45,821 bases of DNA from Muribaculaceae bacterium (GCA_003979155.1 RYWL01000005.1:1-45821); one strand, 5' to 3'. Counted from the first letter of the stretch, positions 24,991 through 33,796 are shown. The notes: a model not told the origin generated them from the letters alone. Translations and numbers: made by a program.

Positions 24991-27900
24991 TTACCTTGCT
25001 TTTTTAATTGCTTTTTCGCACCACTTGCGGGCATTGACGAAAGCCTGCATCCATATAGAAGCTTCATCGTTGATTCGCGAGGCGGGGTAGTGAGCCCACT
25101 GCCAGGGGAAAATGGCGCGTTCGAGGTGCGGCATAATCGCAAGATGGCGTCCATTGGCCGAAGCAAGCGCGGCGATGTTGTTCACACTGCCGTTGGGATT
25201 GCCCGGATAGGCGGAGTATTCATATTTTGCGGCAATCTTCACTTTTGCCGGTTTGCGGCTTTCGGTGAAGTTGAACCGACCTTCGCCATGTGCCACCCAG
25301 ATTCCTGCAGTTGTGCCTGAGAGACTGCCGAACATGACAGTGAGGTTGCGCGGAATCTTGATTGATACGAAAGTAGACTCGAATTTGCCGGAATTGTTGT
25401 GCATCATTTTCACTCGAGGTTCGCCCGATTCTGTAGTGCCGGCACCAAGCAGATCAAGCTCTATCATAAGCTGACAACCGTTGCAGACACCAAGACTCAG
25501 TGTGTCGGGACGCGCATAGAAGCGCTCGAGAGTGGCACGAGCGGTCTCGTTCCATTTGAAACCGCTTGCCCAGCCCTTTGCAGAGCCGAGTACATCGCTG
25601 TTTGAGAAACCGCCGCAGAATACTATCATGCTTATGTCGTCGAGGGTCTCACGGCCGCTCATAAGGTCGGTCATATGCACGTCTTTTACATCAAAGCCGG
25701 CAAGATGCAGAGAGTATGCCATTTCACGATCGCCATTCACACCTTTTTCACGGATAATAGCTGCTTTGACACCCGATTTAGTACGACGGCGAGGCGAAAT
25801 CTTCATACTGTCGAATGTGCCTTCGAAGCCTGCGGGCATACGGAACACGAGCGGTTGCTTGTCGAAGTTTTCGAAACGGCTTTCGGCGCATTCTGGCGCT
25901 GTCTGGAGCAGGTCGAAACGGAACGACGGTTCGAACCAGCGGCGACGGGCTGCCGGAATAGATATGAGGATTGCGCGGTTGTCGGTATGTGTGATAGTGA
26001 GAACATTCTCTTTCGAGGGCGATGCCACGGGGAAGTAGCGCAGATGAGCCCTGTCGAGCATAGCTTCGGCGCGCTCCTTCATGCGGTCTGTAACCTGAAT
26101 CAAGACAGCCGGGTTTTCTGCAAAAAGAATCTTCACAAGGTCGTTTTCTCCATATATGGAGAAGCCGTCGGTGTACATGTTCAGGCCTCCTTTGGTGTTG
26201 GCGAAGCACATTTCGAGAAGTGCCGTCACAAGGCCGCCTGCGCTAACGTCGTGGATTGCTTCCACAACGTCGGCATTAACCATGGCGTTGACAGTATTGA
26301 ATGCTTTTGCAAAATATGCCGGATCAGTGACATCGGGAGTTACACCACCCGCTTTGCCTAGAGTCTGGAACAGAGCCGAGCCTCCCAGAGCAAGCTTGCA
26401 TGAGCTAAAATCGATATAATATATTGTGGAATTAAGCGTGGGGTTGAGCACCGGGGTAGGCTTCAGCGTGCATGCACGGCGTTCTGCCGATGCAGATATG
26501 ATTACTGTGCCTGGTGCCGTAACTTTTGTTCCGTCGGGGTATTTCTGGGTCATCGAAAGGCTGTCTTTACCGGTGGGTATGTTGCATCCGATGCTGCAGA
26601 CAAAATCGCTGCAAGACTCTACTGCACGGTAAAGAGCGGCGTCTTCGCCCTGGTTTTTGCACGGCCACATCCAGTTTGCACTGAGAGACACTTTCGAGAT
26701 GTTTCCGGCGATTCCGGCACCTACGATGTTTGTGAGTGCTTCGGCAACGGCGAGACGCGATGCGGCCTCGGGGTTGACGAGTGCTATCTGGGGAGCATGG
26801 CCGATTGATGTGGCTATGCCTGAGCGTCCGCGATAATCGAGTGCCACAGCACCGAAATCGCTCAAGGGGAGCTGAAGACGTCCGAGACACTGCTGACGGG
26901 CCACGCGGCCGGTGACGCTGCGGTCAACCTTGTTGGTTAGCCAGTCTTTGCAGGCAACGGCATCGACACTTAATACGCGGTCGATATACTCCGAGATTTT
27001 TTCCTGCTCATAGGCAGCCTCGCCAAATACGGGCTTTGTAGTGTTGTCTGTGATAACAGTCTTGGGAGGATTGCCAAGCATGTCTGTTACGGCCAAATCA
27101 ATGGCAGCCTCTCCGTCTTTACGGCCGAAGTGGAGGCGTTTGTCATCGGTGGTCTCGCCTACAACATACATGGGGGCTCTCTCGCGCTGAGCGATGCGTT
27201 CAACAAGAGGTATGTCTTCGGGATTGATTACAAAGCCCATGCGTTCTTGACTCTCGTTGCCAATTATTTCCTTGTCGGAAAGTGTCGGGTCGCCAATCGG
27301 GAGTGCATTTATATTGATGTTGCCGCCGGTACTTTCAATCAGTTCCGAGAGAGCGTTCAAGTGACCGCCGGCACCATGGTCGTGAATAGATACAATGGGG
27401 TTCGACTCGCTTTCGGCGAGGGCGCGAATGAGGTTGGCGACACGCTTCTGCATCTCGGGATTGGCGCGCTGAACTGCGTTAAGCTCTATGGCGCCTGCAT
27501 AGCGGCCTGTATCTACTGAAGATACTGCGCCACCACCCATGCCGATGCGGTAATTATCACCACCGGTGAGAACGACCGATTGTCCGGCAGAGGGCTCGCC
27601 TTTGATAGCCTGGTCGGCCGTAGCATAACCTACGCCACCGGCAAGCATTATCACTTTGTCATAGCCGTAAATTCGTGGGCCTTCGGCGTGCTCGAAGGTG
27701 AGGAGCGAGCCGCAAATAAGAGGCTGACCGAATTTATTGCCGAAATCAGAAGCGCCGTTTGACGCCTTGATGAGGATGTCGGCAGGTGTCTGGTAAAGCC
27801 ACGGGCGAGGGCTTATTCCACTTTCCCAGTCACGGGTGTAGCCATCGAAGCGAGGATAAGATGTCATATAAACAGCAGTGCCGGCAAGGGGCAGTGACGC

Positions 27901-28731
27901 ACGGCCACCTCCGAGACGGTCGCGTATTTCGCCGCCGCTACCTGTGGCAGCGCCGTTAAACGGCTCCACGGTAGTAGGGAAGTTGTGGGTCTCGGCTTTG
28001 AGCGAGAGAACGGTATTTATCTTGCGTTCGCTGAAATACGAGGGCTTGTCGCCGCACTCTGGTGCGAACTGATACACATCGGGCCCTTCAACAAAAGCTA
28101 CATTATCTTTATATGCCGACACAAGGCCTTTGGAGTTGACCTTGCTGGTGCGCTTGATTAGCTGGAAAAGCGATGTGGGTTTCTCTTCTCCGTCGATAAT
28201 GAATGTGCCGTTGAAAATTTTGTGACGGCAGTGCTCGGAGTTTACTTGTGAAAAACCGAAAACTTCGCTATCGGTGAGCAGACGGCCGAGGCGCTTCGAA
28301 AGGCCGTTGAGGTATTCCTCTTCTTCGGCACTCAAGGCAAGGCCTTCGCGCTGATTGTATTCATGAATATCGGCAATGTGCTCTTGTGGAGCCGGTTTTG
28401 CATTGATACAGAATACGTCTGCTCCGGGATTGGTATAAACTGTCTGAAGCATCGGGTCATACTTAGGCTTATCGCCTGCGGGTATGAACATTTCTATACG
28501 CGAAATGCCGCCGAGGCCCATGTTCTGAGTAATCTCAACGGCATTGGTGCTCCAGGGAGTAATCATCTCTTTGCGCGGGCCGACAAAAGAGCCGGGGAGG
28601 TGCGCACCCTCTGCCAGAGGATGTGCATTTCCAAATAGCCAGTTGAGACGTTCTATCTCTTCGGATTCGAATGAATGGTTGGTGTCTACAGCATAGACAC
28701 GGCCATCGTTACTGGTAAAAAAAACGACCAT
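24991..28731 (-). CDS. purL: Phosphoribosylformylglycinamidine synthase PurL (large form)
   Basis: A 1246-residue single-chain enzyme for step four of purine synthesis, making FGAM from FGAR, glutamine and ATP. The N-terminal PurS-like and linker part is followed by two AIR-synthase-like halves: SEHCRHKIFNGTF, KAETHNFPTTVEPFNGAATG and GGRASLPLAGT in the first, and DVSAGGLVTALLEM in the second. The C-terminal glutaminase domain has the catalytic Cys in LGVCNGCQLMIEL and the closing MPHLERAIFPWQW. Length fits the gammaproteobacterial/eukaryotic large PurL, not the split PurLQS. It is a single-gene unit with its own promoter; the 127 bases to etfB hold only the etfB promoter. Confidence 0.97.
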   Translation of the reverse strand: MVVFFTSNDGRVYAVDTNHSFESEEIERLNWLFGNAHPLAEGAHLPGSFVGPRKEMITPWSTNAVEITQNMGLGGISRIEMFIPAGDKPKYDPMLQTVYTNPGADVFCINAKPAPQEHIADIHEYNQREGLALSAEEEEYLNGLSKRLGRLLTDSEVFGFSQVNSEHCRHKIFNGTFIIDGEEKPTSLFQLIKRTSKVNSKGLVSAYKDNVAFVEGPDVYQFAPECGDKPSYFSERKINTVLSLKAETHNFPTTVEPFNGAATGSGGEIRDRLGGGRASLPLAGTAVYMTSYPRFDGYTRDWESGISPRPWLYQTPADILIKASNGASDFGNKFGQPLICGSLLTFEHAEGPRIYGYDKVIMLAGGVGYATADQAIKGEPSAGQSVVLTGGDNYRIGMGGGAVSSVDTGRYAGAIELNAVQRANPEMQKRVANLIRALAESESNPIVSIHDHGAGGHLNALSELIESTGGNININALPIGDPTLSDKEIIGNESQERMGFVINPEDIPLVERIAQRERAPMYVVGETTDDKRLHFGRKDGEAAIDLAVTDMLGNPPKTVITDNTTKPVFGEAAYEQEKISEYIDRVLSVDAVACKDWLTNKVDRSVTGRVARQQCLGRLQLPLSDFGAVALDYRGRSGIATSIGHAPQIALVNPEAASRLAVAEALTNIVGAGIAGNISKVSLSANWMWPCKNQGEDAALYRAVESCSDFVCSIGCNIPTGKDSLSMTQKYPDGTKVTAPGTVIISASAERRACTLKPTPVLNPTLNSTIYYIDFSSCKLALGGSALFQTLGKAGGVTPDVTDPAYFAKAFNTVNAMVNADVVEAIHDVSAGGLVTALLEMCFANTKGGLNMYTDGFSIYGENDLVKILFAENPAVLIQVTDRMKERAEAMLDRAHLRYFPVASPSKENVLTITHTDNRAILISIPAARRRWFEPSFRFDLLQTAPECAESRFENFDKQPLVFRMPAGFEGTFDSMKISPRRRTKSGVKAAIIREKGVNGDREMAYSLHLAGFDVKDVHMTDLMSGRETLDDISMIVFCGGFSNSDVLGSAKGWASGFKWNETARATLERFYARPDTLSLGVCNGCQLMIELDLLGAGTTESGEPRVKMMHNNSGKFESTFVSIKIPRNLTVMFGSLSGTTAGIWVAHGEGRFNFTESRKPAKVKIAAKYEYSAYPGNPNGSVNNIAALASANGRHLAIMPHLERAIFPWQWAHYPASRINDEASIWMQAFVNARKWCEKAIKKAR

Positions 28732-28760
28732 TGGTGTGATATGTCTTGGTTTTCTGTCCG

Positions 28761-28793
28761 CAAAATTAACAAAAAAAATCCACTTGCGCCAAA
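28761..28793 (-). promoter_or_regulatory. Promoter of purL
   Basis: On the minus strand TTTG (28793-28790), 21 bases and TAATTTTG (28768-28761) match the consensus. Transcription should start near 28755, giving a leader of about 25 bases. No PurR-type operator or purine riboswitch is visible in so short a leader. Confidence 0.75.
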
Positions 28794-28844
28794 GAGTTTT
28801 ATTAAATTATTGGGGAATAATTACAATGTATTGACAATCAGAAT

Positions 28845-28947
28845 GTGGCATAACGAAAAAGTAAAATTGCCGGAACAAAAAAACGCGCCCAATTATTTAG
28901 AGCCAGTTCGACAATAATTATGTAATGCGACTGAGGGGTTATGCCAC
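28845..28947. repeat. 10-bp inverted repeat enclosing a second stem, over the menA stop
   Basis: GTGGCATAAC (28845-28854) and its perfect reverse complement GTTATGCCAC (28938-28947) are 83 bases apart. The right copy includes the last two codons and the stop of menA. Between them AATTATT and AATAATT (about 28890-28919) can form an inner stem, and on the minus strand GGGCGCG plus seven T follows it. No target-site duplication flanks the pair. It may be a structured menA 3' end with a terminator; a tiny mobile-element remnant is less likely. Confidence 0.45.
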
Positions 28948-29814
28948 TGCTTCCATAATAAGAAAGCATATCGAGTATGCGAGCATAAGTATGGCGGTTT
29001 TTCCTAAAAAAGGTGTGAGGCGTGCACCCTCGGCATGTCGCATTGAAAATGCAATCTGTATGGAGAAAACTGTATAAAGCGAGGGCACGATAGTCCACAT
29101 CGGTCCTTTAGCATACCATTGGCTCAGTGTAAGAAGCGATGCGGCAATGGTATTGAATATATAAAGGGCAAGCATTGCCTTGCGTCCGAAAACTGTAGCG
29201 AGTGTGTGTTTGCCCACGGCTTTATCGTCGTCGATGTCGCGATAGTTGTTTACAATGAGGACATTGGCACCCATTAGGCCTAATGCGAGCGAACCTGCAG
29301 CTACTGCCGGCGACCACTGCAGTGCCTGGACATAATAAGTGAGATTTACGGGTATGATTCCAAAGAAAATTATCACAGCGACTTCGCCGAGGCAGTGCGT
29401 CGATAATGGCCACGGGCCGGTGCTGTAGGCCAGAGCTCCCACCCCGATGAGTATACCTGCGGCGATAAGCCACAGACCGCCCCAGCAAGTGAGCGAAAGA
29501 CCAATGAGAGCCGCTGCGGCAAGAACTGCGAAAATGGCAAATTTCATCGCTCTCGGAGCAATGTCGCCTTCTGTCACACCTCGCCGTGGGCCTTCACGTC
29601 CTACGCGGTCGCGTCCGGCTTTATAGTCGTAGTACTCATTGGCAAAATTTGAAGCAATCTGACAAAGCACGGCAAATGCGAGGCAGAGCAGAACCGGTAG
29701 ACATTTGAGAGTTCCAGTCGATATATTGTAGCCTATAGCCATGATCACTCCGGCTACTGATACCGGCAGAGTACGCAATCTCATAGCTTCTATCCAGCAT
29801 TTTACTTTTTTCAT
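28939..29814 (-). CDS. menA: 1,4-dihydroxy-2-naphthoate polyprenyltransferase MenA
   Basis: A 291-residue UbiA-superfamily membrane enzyme that attaches the prenyl tail to dihydroxynaphthoate in menaquinone synthesis. The first Asp-rich motif reads FANEYYDYKAGRDR with the neighbouring GREGPRRGVTEGDI, a pattern specific to MenA; the second is NNYRDIDDDKAVGKHTLA. About eight to nine transmembrane helices are apparent. Its product is the main respiratory quinone of this bacterial group. The gene starts 65 bases after the RNase E/G stop with a terminator between, so it probably has its own promoter, though no TAnnTTTG box is evident there. Confidence 0.93.
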   Translation of the reverse strand: MKKVKCWIEAMRLRTLPVSVAGVIMAIGYNISTGTLKCLPVLLCLAFAVLCQIASNFANEYYDYKAGRDRVGREGPRRGVTEGDIAPRAMKFAIFAVLAAAALIGLSLTCWGGLWLIAAGILIGVGALAYSTGPWPLSTHCLGEVAVIIFFGIIPVNLTYYVQALQWSPAVAAGSLALGLMGANVLIVNNYRDIDDDKAVGKHTLATVFGRKAMLALYIFNTIAASLLTLSQWYAKGPMWTIVPSLYTVFSIQIAFSMRHAEGARLTPFLGKTAILMLAYSICFLIMEAVA

Positions 29815-29831
29815 CTTAAGAGTGTTTTAAA

Positions 29832-29862
29832 AAATGCGCTCCCCGTATCGAGGAACGCATTT
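29832..29862 (-). terminator. Intrinsic terminator of the RNase E/G gene
   Basis: A 14-bp stem (29832-29845 with 29849-29862, two G-U pairs) closes a three-base loop. On the minus strand the stem runs into TTTTTT. It lies 17 bases after the RNase E/G stop and 17 bases before the menA start. Confidence 0.8.
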
Positions 29863-29879
29863 AAAGGGGTATAAAAGAT

Positions 29880-32069
29880 TTATTCCTGTGAAGATGTGTT
29901 GTCTGTCGCGGTTGTCTCTTCCGAAGCATTGGCCGGTTTTCGGCGACGGCGGCGACGTTTCTTTGCCGGTGATTTGCCTTCGCTAACGCTTGCTGCAGAT
30001 TGCGAATCCGTTTCCGACAGACTGTCGATTTCCGTATCGTCGTCTGCATCGACGGGTAAATCTTTAGGCGATGTGGTGTCGTTAGTCGACTCCGCAGTGC
30101 TTGCCGGCAATAGTTCCCTAAATAGGTCTTCGTCGGTGTCGGCAGCAGGCACGTTTTCATCGTTTGCCTTTGTCGTTACGACCGGAAGATTTTTATTCTC
30201 GGCGCGAACGGACTGTTGTATCTCGGAGGCGGCTGTGTCAGCCGGCGCTTTAAGCAGTTTCTTTTCCTGTTTTGGCTTCTGCTCAGCTGCAGCCTGCTTC
30301 TCGGCAGGCTTGGCTTTGGGTTGAGCCTGCTTTGCCTTTGTCTGTGGCGTTGCGGCGGCAGCTGTGTCGTCGGTTTGTTTCTGAACTTGTTTTGCTGTCT
30401 GTTTTGTCTTAGACGCAGATTTGGCATCAGCATCGTCTGATACAATTTCTTCGCTTCGCTTGCGTTTGTCGGCAGTTTTCGACGCACTGGAGTGTCCTTC
30501 GTCCTTTTCGTCGCGGACGATAACTTCATTTCGGTCTTTGTCGACGATGCGATACTGCAGATATGCCATTGACTCGTCGGGCATGATTTTGAAACAACGT
30601 CCTAATTTACTCCGCCACGAGCCGTATATTGTATGGAAAAGACCTTTCTTAAGGTAAGCCTCGACAAATGGGTGCACGTACATGATGAAGTCGCGCATAC
30701 CGAGATTTTTCACCATGTACTCGAGTTTGTCGAACAGGGTATCGGTGAAAAGAATCGAAGGGCCGACCTCGCCTTTGCCGCCACATGAGGGGCATTGCTC
30801 GTTGACACGAACGTCGAGAGCCGGACGCACGCGCTGACGCGTGATTTGCATAAGTCCGAATTTGCTGAGCGGCAATATATTGTGTCGTGCGCGGTCGTTT
30901 GCCATGACTTCGCGCATATGTTCGAAGAGCTCTTGCCGGTGCTCTGCTTTTGCCATGTCGATAAAGTCGACGACAATGATGCCGCCCATATCGCGCAGAC
31001 GCAATTGTCGGGCAATCTCGTCGGCTGCCCTCAGATTGACTTCAAGCGCGTTTGTCTCCTGGTCGTTTCCGGCCTTGGAGCGGTTGCCTGAGTTAACATC
31101 AATTACGTGAAGCGCCTCTGTGGTCTCAATGATTATGTAAGCGCCAGATTTGAAAGACACAGTTTTGCCGAAGGACGATTTAATCTGCCTTGTTACGCTG
31201 AAATTGTCGAATATTGGCGCATCCTTCTGGTAGAGTTTTACTATATCAGACCTGTCGGGAGCAATAAGATTCACATATTTGCGCAACTGGTCGTATGTAT
31301 CTGAGTCGTTTACATGAATATTTTCGAATGAAGGGCTGAAAACGTCGCGGAGAATACCCACGACACGGTTTTGTTCCTCAAAAACGAGAGCCGGCGACTG
31401 TGAGCGCTGAGCTTTTGCGCAAGCTTCTTCGAAAGCCTGTATTAGGCTCTTCAGTTCATGGTTGAGCTCTGCCACCTTTTTGCCTTCGGCAGATGTGCGG
31501 ACTATAACTCCGAAATTACGGGGCTTGATGCTGTCAATCAGTTGACGCAGACGTATCTTTTCCTCCGGCGATTTGATTTTCTGCGATATGGAAATTTTGT
31601 CGGCGAAGGGAGTGAGAACCAGATAACGGCCGGTAAATGAAATCTCAGTGGTAAGGCGCGGGCCTTTGGATGAAATCGGCTCTTTGACAATCTGCACGAG
31701 CAATTCCTGACCGGGAGTAAGCGCCTCGGAAACTGAACCATGCTTGTCGATATCGGGGAGAGGTTTGAACTGCGACAGTTTGGGGAGGCGTTTGCGGTCG
31801 GCAAAAAGTTGTTTCAGAAACTCGGCGTATGTGGCAAAGTGTGCGCCGAGGTCGAGATAATGCAGGAATGCATCTTTTTCATACCCCACGTTGACGAAAG
31901 CGGCATTAAGACCCGGCATCAGTTTTTTTACCTTTGCCAGATAAATGTCGCCGACTGAATACTGAATGTTTCTTGCCTCTTTCTGAAGACTTACCAAACG
32001 TCCGTCTTCGAGTAGGGCGGCAGAAACTTCTGCAGGCTGCACGTCTACTATCAGTTCGCTTTTCATCAT
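29880..32069 (-). CDS. rng: Ribonuclease E/G family protein with a long disordered tail
   Basis: A 729-residue endoribonuclease of the RNase E/G family (rRNA maturation and mRNA decay). An S1-like domain lies at about 38-125. The metal-binding catalytic residues are Asp324 in HVIDVNSGN and Asp368 in IIVVDFIDM, and the zinc-link is CPSCGGKG (426-433). The conserved core ends near residue 515. Bacteroidota homologues I recall are about 520 residues, so the last 210 residues are an addition: Ala, Lys, Gln, Thr and acidic runs without predicted fold, then a basic patch KKRRRRRRKP close to the C-terminus. The layout recalls the RNA- and partner-binding tail of RNase E. Two ATG codons at 32069 and 32066 are possible starts. 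A large hairpin lies in its upstream region. Confidence 0.92.
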   Translation of the reverse strand: MMKSELIVDVQPAEVSAALLEDGRLVSLQKEARNIQYSVGDIYLAKVKKLMPGLNAAFVNVGYEKDAFLHYLDLGAHFATYAEFLKQLFADRKRLPKLSQFKPLPDIDKHGSVSEALTPGQELLVQIVKEPISSKGPRLTTEISFTGRYLVLTPFADKISISQKIKSPEEKIRLRQLIDSIKPRNFGVIVRTSAEGKKVAELNHELKSLIQAFEEACAKAQRSQSPALVFEEQNRVVGILRDVFSPSFENIHVNDSDTYDQLRKYVNLIAPDRSDIVKLYQKDAPIFDNFSVTRQIKSSFGKTVSFKSGAYIIIETTEALHVIDVNSGNRSKAGNDQETNALEVNLRAADEIARQLRLRDMGGIIVVDFIDMAKAEHRQELFEHMREVMANDRARHNILPLSKFGLMQITRQRVRPALDVRVNEQCPSCGGKGEVGPSILFTDTLFDKLEYMVKNLGMRDFIMYVHPFVEAYLKKGLFHTIYGSWRSKLGRCFKIMPDESMAYLQYRIVDKDRNEVIVRDEKDEGHSSASKTADKRKRSEEIVSDDADAKSASKTKQTAKQVQKQTDDTAAAATPQTKAKQAQPKAKPAEKQAAAEQKPKQEKKLLKAPADTAASEIQQSVRAENKNLPVVTTKANDENVPAADTDEDLFRELLPASTAESTNDTTSPKDLPVDADDDTEIDSLSETDSQSAASVSEGKSPAKKRRRRRRKPANASEETTATDNTSSQE

Positions 32070-32122
32070 TAATTATGGGGATGAGATTAAGGGTTGGCGA
32101 CAGACCGTGTCTACAAAAAACA

Positions 32123-32179
32123 AAGAACAAAACTTCAGAATCGTCGCTCGGTCGGAGAGGCGACCTGAATTTTGTTCTT
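32123..32179 (-). terminator. Long imperfect hairpin upstream of the RNase E/G gene
   Basis: Positions 32123-32138 pair with 32165-32179 (15 bp, one bulged base), and an inner GTCGC/GCGAC adds five pairs. On the minus strand the stem is followed by TGTTTTTTG. It could end transcripts from the HU and 29-residue protein genes, or stand in the RNase E/G leader as a regulatory hairpin. No TAnnTTTG box is found between it and the RNase start at 32069, which favours at least partial read-through. Confidence 0.6.
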
Positions 32180-32247
32180 GTTTATGTAAGCGTTAAATGA
32201 CGGCACGGTATGTCGCGTGCGAAAAAAACATTATATTCCGAAGTGGT

Positions 32248-32290
32248 TCAACAGACCAATACCGACAATGACTGCCTGGCAGTCTGTTGA
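32248..32290 (-). other. Hairpin just after the 29-residue protein gene
   Basis: TCAACAGAC (32248-32256) pairs perfectly with GTCTGTTGA (32282-32290) over a 25-base loop that itself contains ACTGCC and GGCAGT around one base. It begins 22 bases after the stop of the small gene. Seven T residues follow on the minus strand only about 20 bases later, so it is not a classical terminator; a structured 3' end or leader is possible. Confidence 0.4.
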
Positions 32291-32311
32291 GACAGAGGGG
32301 CAAATCTCTGC

Positions 32312-32401
32312 TTACTTCTTCTTATGACGGTTTTTTCTCAGACGTTTTTTGCGCTTGTGAGTGGCCATCTTGTGGCCTTTTCTTTTCTTTCCGCTGGGCA
32401 T
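32312..32401 (-). CDS. 29-residue AURKAIP1/COX24-domain (mS38-like) basic protein
   Basis: A 29-residue, extremely basic protein: MPSGKKRKGHKMATHKRKKR followed by LRKNRHKKK. Fifteen of 29 residues are Lys or Arg. It matches the short Bacteroidota proteins annotated with an AURKAIP1/COX24 domain, whose mitochondrial relative is the small-subunit ribosomal protein mS38. A structural role bound to rRNA is the natural inference. It lies 86 bases after the HU-like gene and 242 bases ahead of RNase E/G, both nucleic-acid proteins. It is below common gene-calling length limits. The start ATG and stop are unambiguous. Confidence 0.85.
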   Translation of the reverse strand: MPSGKKRKGHKMATHKRKKRLRKNRHKKK

Positions 32402-32487
32402 TTGAGTTACGCTTTAGAAATTAGTAAATATGTTATTTAGTATGAGGTTGAACAAAAAATATACGTTTTCAAGTCGTGAAGACAGGA

Positions 32488-32769
32488 TTACTGACGTTCC
32501 TTAACTTCGTTCATGAATACACGTGCAGGCTTGAAAGCGGGTATCTTGTGTTCGGGAATGACGATAGTGGTTTTCTTGGAAATGTTTCGCGCAGTTTTTT
32601 CGCAGCGAGTCTTGACGATAAAACTACCAAATCCGCGGAGGTAAACGTTTTCGCCAGAAGCTAGCGACTCCTTTACGATTTCCATGAAGTTTTCGATAGT
32701 TGCGAGTACGGCAGCTTTCTCGAGGCCGGTTGTACGAGCAATTTCGTTGACGATATCAGCTTTAGTCAT
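32488..32769 (-). CDS. HU/IHF family DNA-binding protein
   Basis: A 93-residue nucleoid protein of the HU/IHF family, which bends and compacts DNA as a dimer. The N-terminal helices MTKADIVNEIARTTGLEKA are followed by the beta-arm signature RGFGSFIVKTRCEKTARN, and the arm end KIPAFKPARVF is canonical. HU versus IHF cannot be settled because only one subunit gene is present. The ATG at 32769 gives the standard N-terminus; the frame stays open upstream but lacks family residues. A degenerate -7-like GATATTTG lies about 80 bases upstream. Confidence 0.95.
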   Translation of the reverse strand: MTKADIVNEIARTTGLEKAAVLATIENFMEIVKESLASGENVYLRGFGSFIVKTRCEKTARNISKKTTIVIPEHKIPAFKPARVFMNEVKERQ

Positions 32770-32991
32770 TGTTATGTGATTTTTATGTTTATTTTTTAGA
32801 GAAACGTTTTCAGGGCCGTTTTTATTCCCCCAATCCGTTTTGCGGTGCAAATATCGTAATTATTTTTCATTCAAGCATAAAAGTAAAGCCCAAAATTGCA
32901 ATTTTTTTGATTTTCGTAGTGCAAAACTCAAAAAAACGGCAATTTTGGGTCGCGAATTCCCTCCCGAAGCCAAAACTAAGGCATTTCTGAT

Positions 32992-33654
32992 TTAGATTTT
33001 GTCGTGGTCTTCGTCTTCGGTTTTTACCTCTGTCGGTTCGGCTGTAGCCTCTGTAATCTCATTTTTAGCAACCCCACGCTCGTCATGCTTCTGCATAATG
33101 CGTGACTGTCTGTTTACCTGTCCGATTGCGGCTCCCTCGATGATGGTGAACGCACCGAATACGATGAACGAAATCCCCGTTATTATCATCACGGTATCGT
33201 GATTGGCATTTTCGGGTGTGTTAAGTATAATGTATATAGCAGCTCCTACGAGGGCGGCCGGAACAAGATAGAACCACGGTGAAAGCGCTATCGGACGAGA
33301 ACCAAATATGAGCAGGATGAGCTGAAACAGGGCGGCAAAAAGAATGAGGACACCAAAGACGAATCCCATTATCGCCACAAAGTCGTTGCAGAAAATAATC
33401 ATAGCCAGCCCCATGACTACGGCCGCGGTGCTTGCGATCCAGCCGAACGTGGTGCCAAATACACCCGAACGCACTTGTCCATTTTTGTCGCGAGAACCTA
33501 GCAAGACAGTCATATTGATTACGCCGGCAACAAGAAAAACCGCTCCGATAAGAATCACAAGGCGTCCGTTCGACAAGGATGTGCGGAAAAGTATAAGTAG
33601 AATACCAATAATCAGGTTTACAATACCTGTCAGCAAAAGATTTCGTCCTTTCAT
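32992..33654 (-). CDS. HdeD/DUF308 family inner-membrane protein
   Basis: A 220-residue membrane protein with about six hydrophobic segments arranged as three repeated helical pairs, the pattern of DUF308/HdeD proteins: NLIIGILLILF, ILIGAVFLVAGVINM, TAAVVMGLAMIIF, VFGVLILFAALFQLIL, YLVPAALVGAAIYIIL and IITGISFIVFGAFTIIEG. The last 40 residues form a hydrophilic tail ending in a Glu/Asp-rich run (TEVKTEDEDHDKI). HdeD has been linked with acid resistance in enterobacteria, but that cannot be carried over safely. It diverges from the DUF4199 gene across about 165 bases. Confidence 0.8.
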   Translation of the reverse strand: MKGRNLLLTGIVNLIIGILLILFRTSLSNGRLVILIGAVFLVAGVINMTVLLGSRDKNGQVRSGVFGTTFGWIASTAAVVMGLAMIIFCNDFVAIMGFVFGVLILFAALFQLILLIFGSRPIALSPWFYLVPAALVGAAIYIILNTPENANHDTVMIITGISFIVFGAFTIIEGAAIGQVNRQSRIMQKHDERGVAKNEITEATAEPTEVKTEDEDHDKI

Positions 33655-33735
33655 AATGATGAGAATTATTATATAAATATGTTTATGTTAGTTAACGTCG
33701 GATTGCTGTATGCATCGCAATGACAAATCCGGATA

Positions 33736-33743
33736 CAAATATA
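33736..33743 (-). promoter_or_regulatory. Possible -7 box of the DUF308 gene
   Basis: TATATTTG on the minus strand (33743-33736) fits TAnnTTTG. A TTTG occurs upstream at a spacing of 16 bases instead of 19-21, so the match is partial. It would give a leader of about 75 bases. Confidence 0.35.
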
Positions 33744-33788
33744 TAACAAATATGAATTACAAATAGACGTCGGGTGAAGGAAAATTCG

Positions 33789-33796
33789 TAACTTTG
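33789..33796 (+). promoter_or_regulatory. -7 box of the DUF4199-GT2 unit
   Basis: TAACTTTG fits TAnnTTTG and lies 25 bases before the ATG at 33822. No TTTG is seen at the expected -33 distance. It decides the DUF4199 start: a longer frame from a TTG at 33801 would begin at or before the predicted transcript start. Confidence 0.5.
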
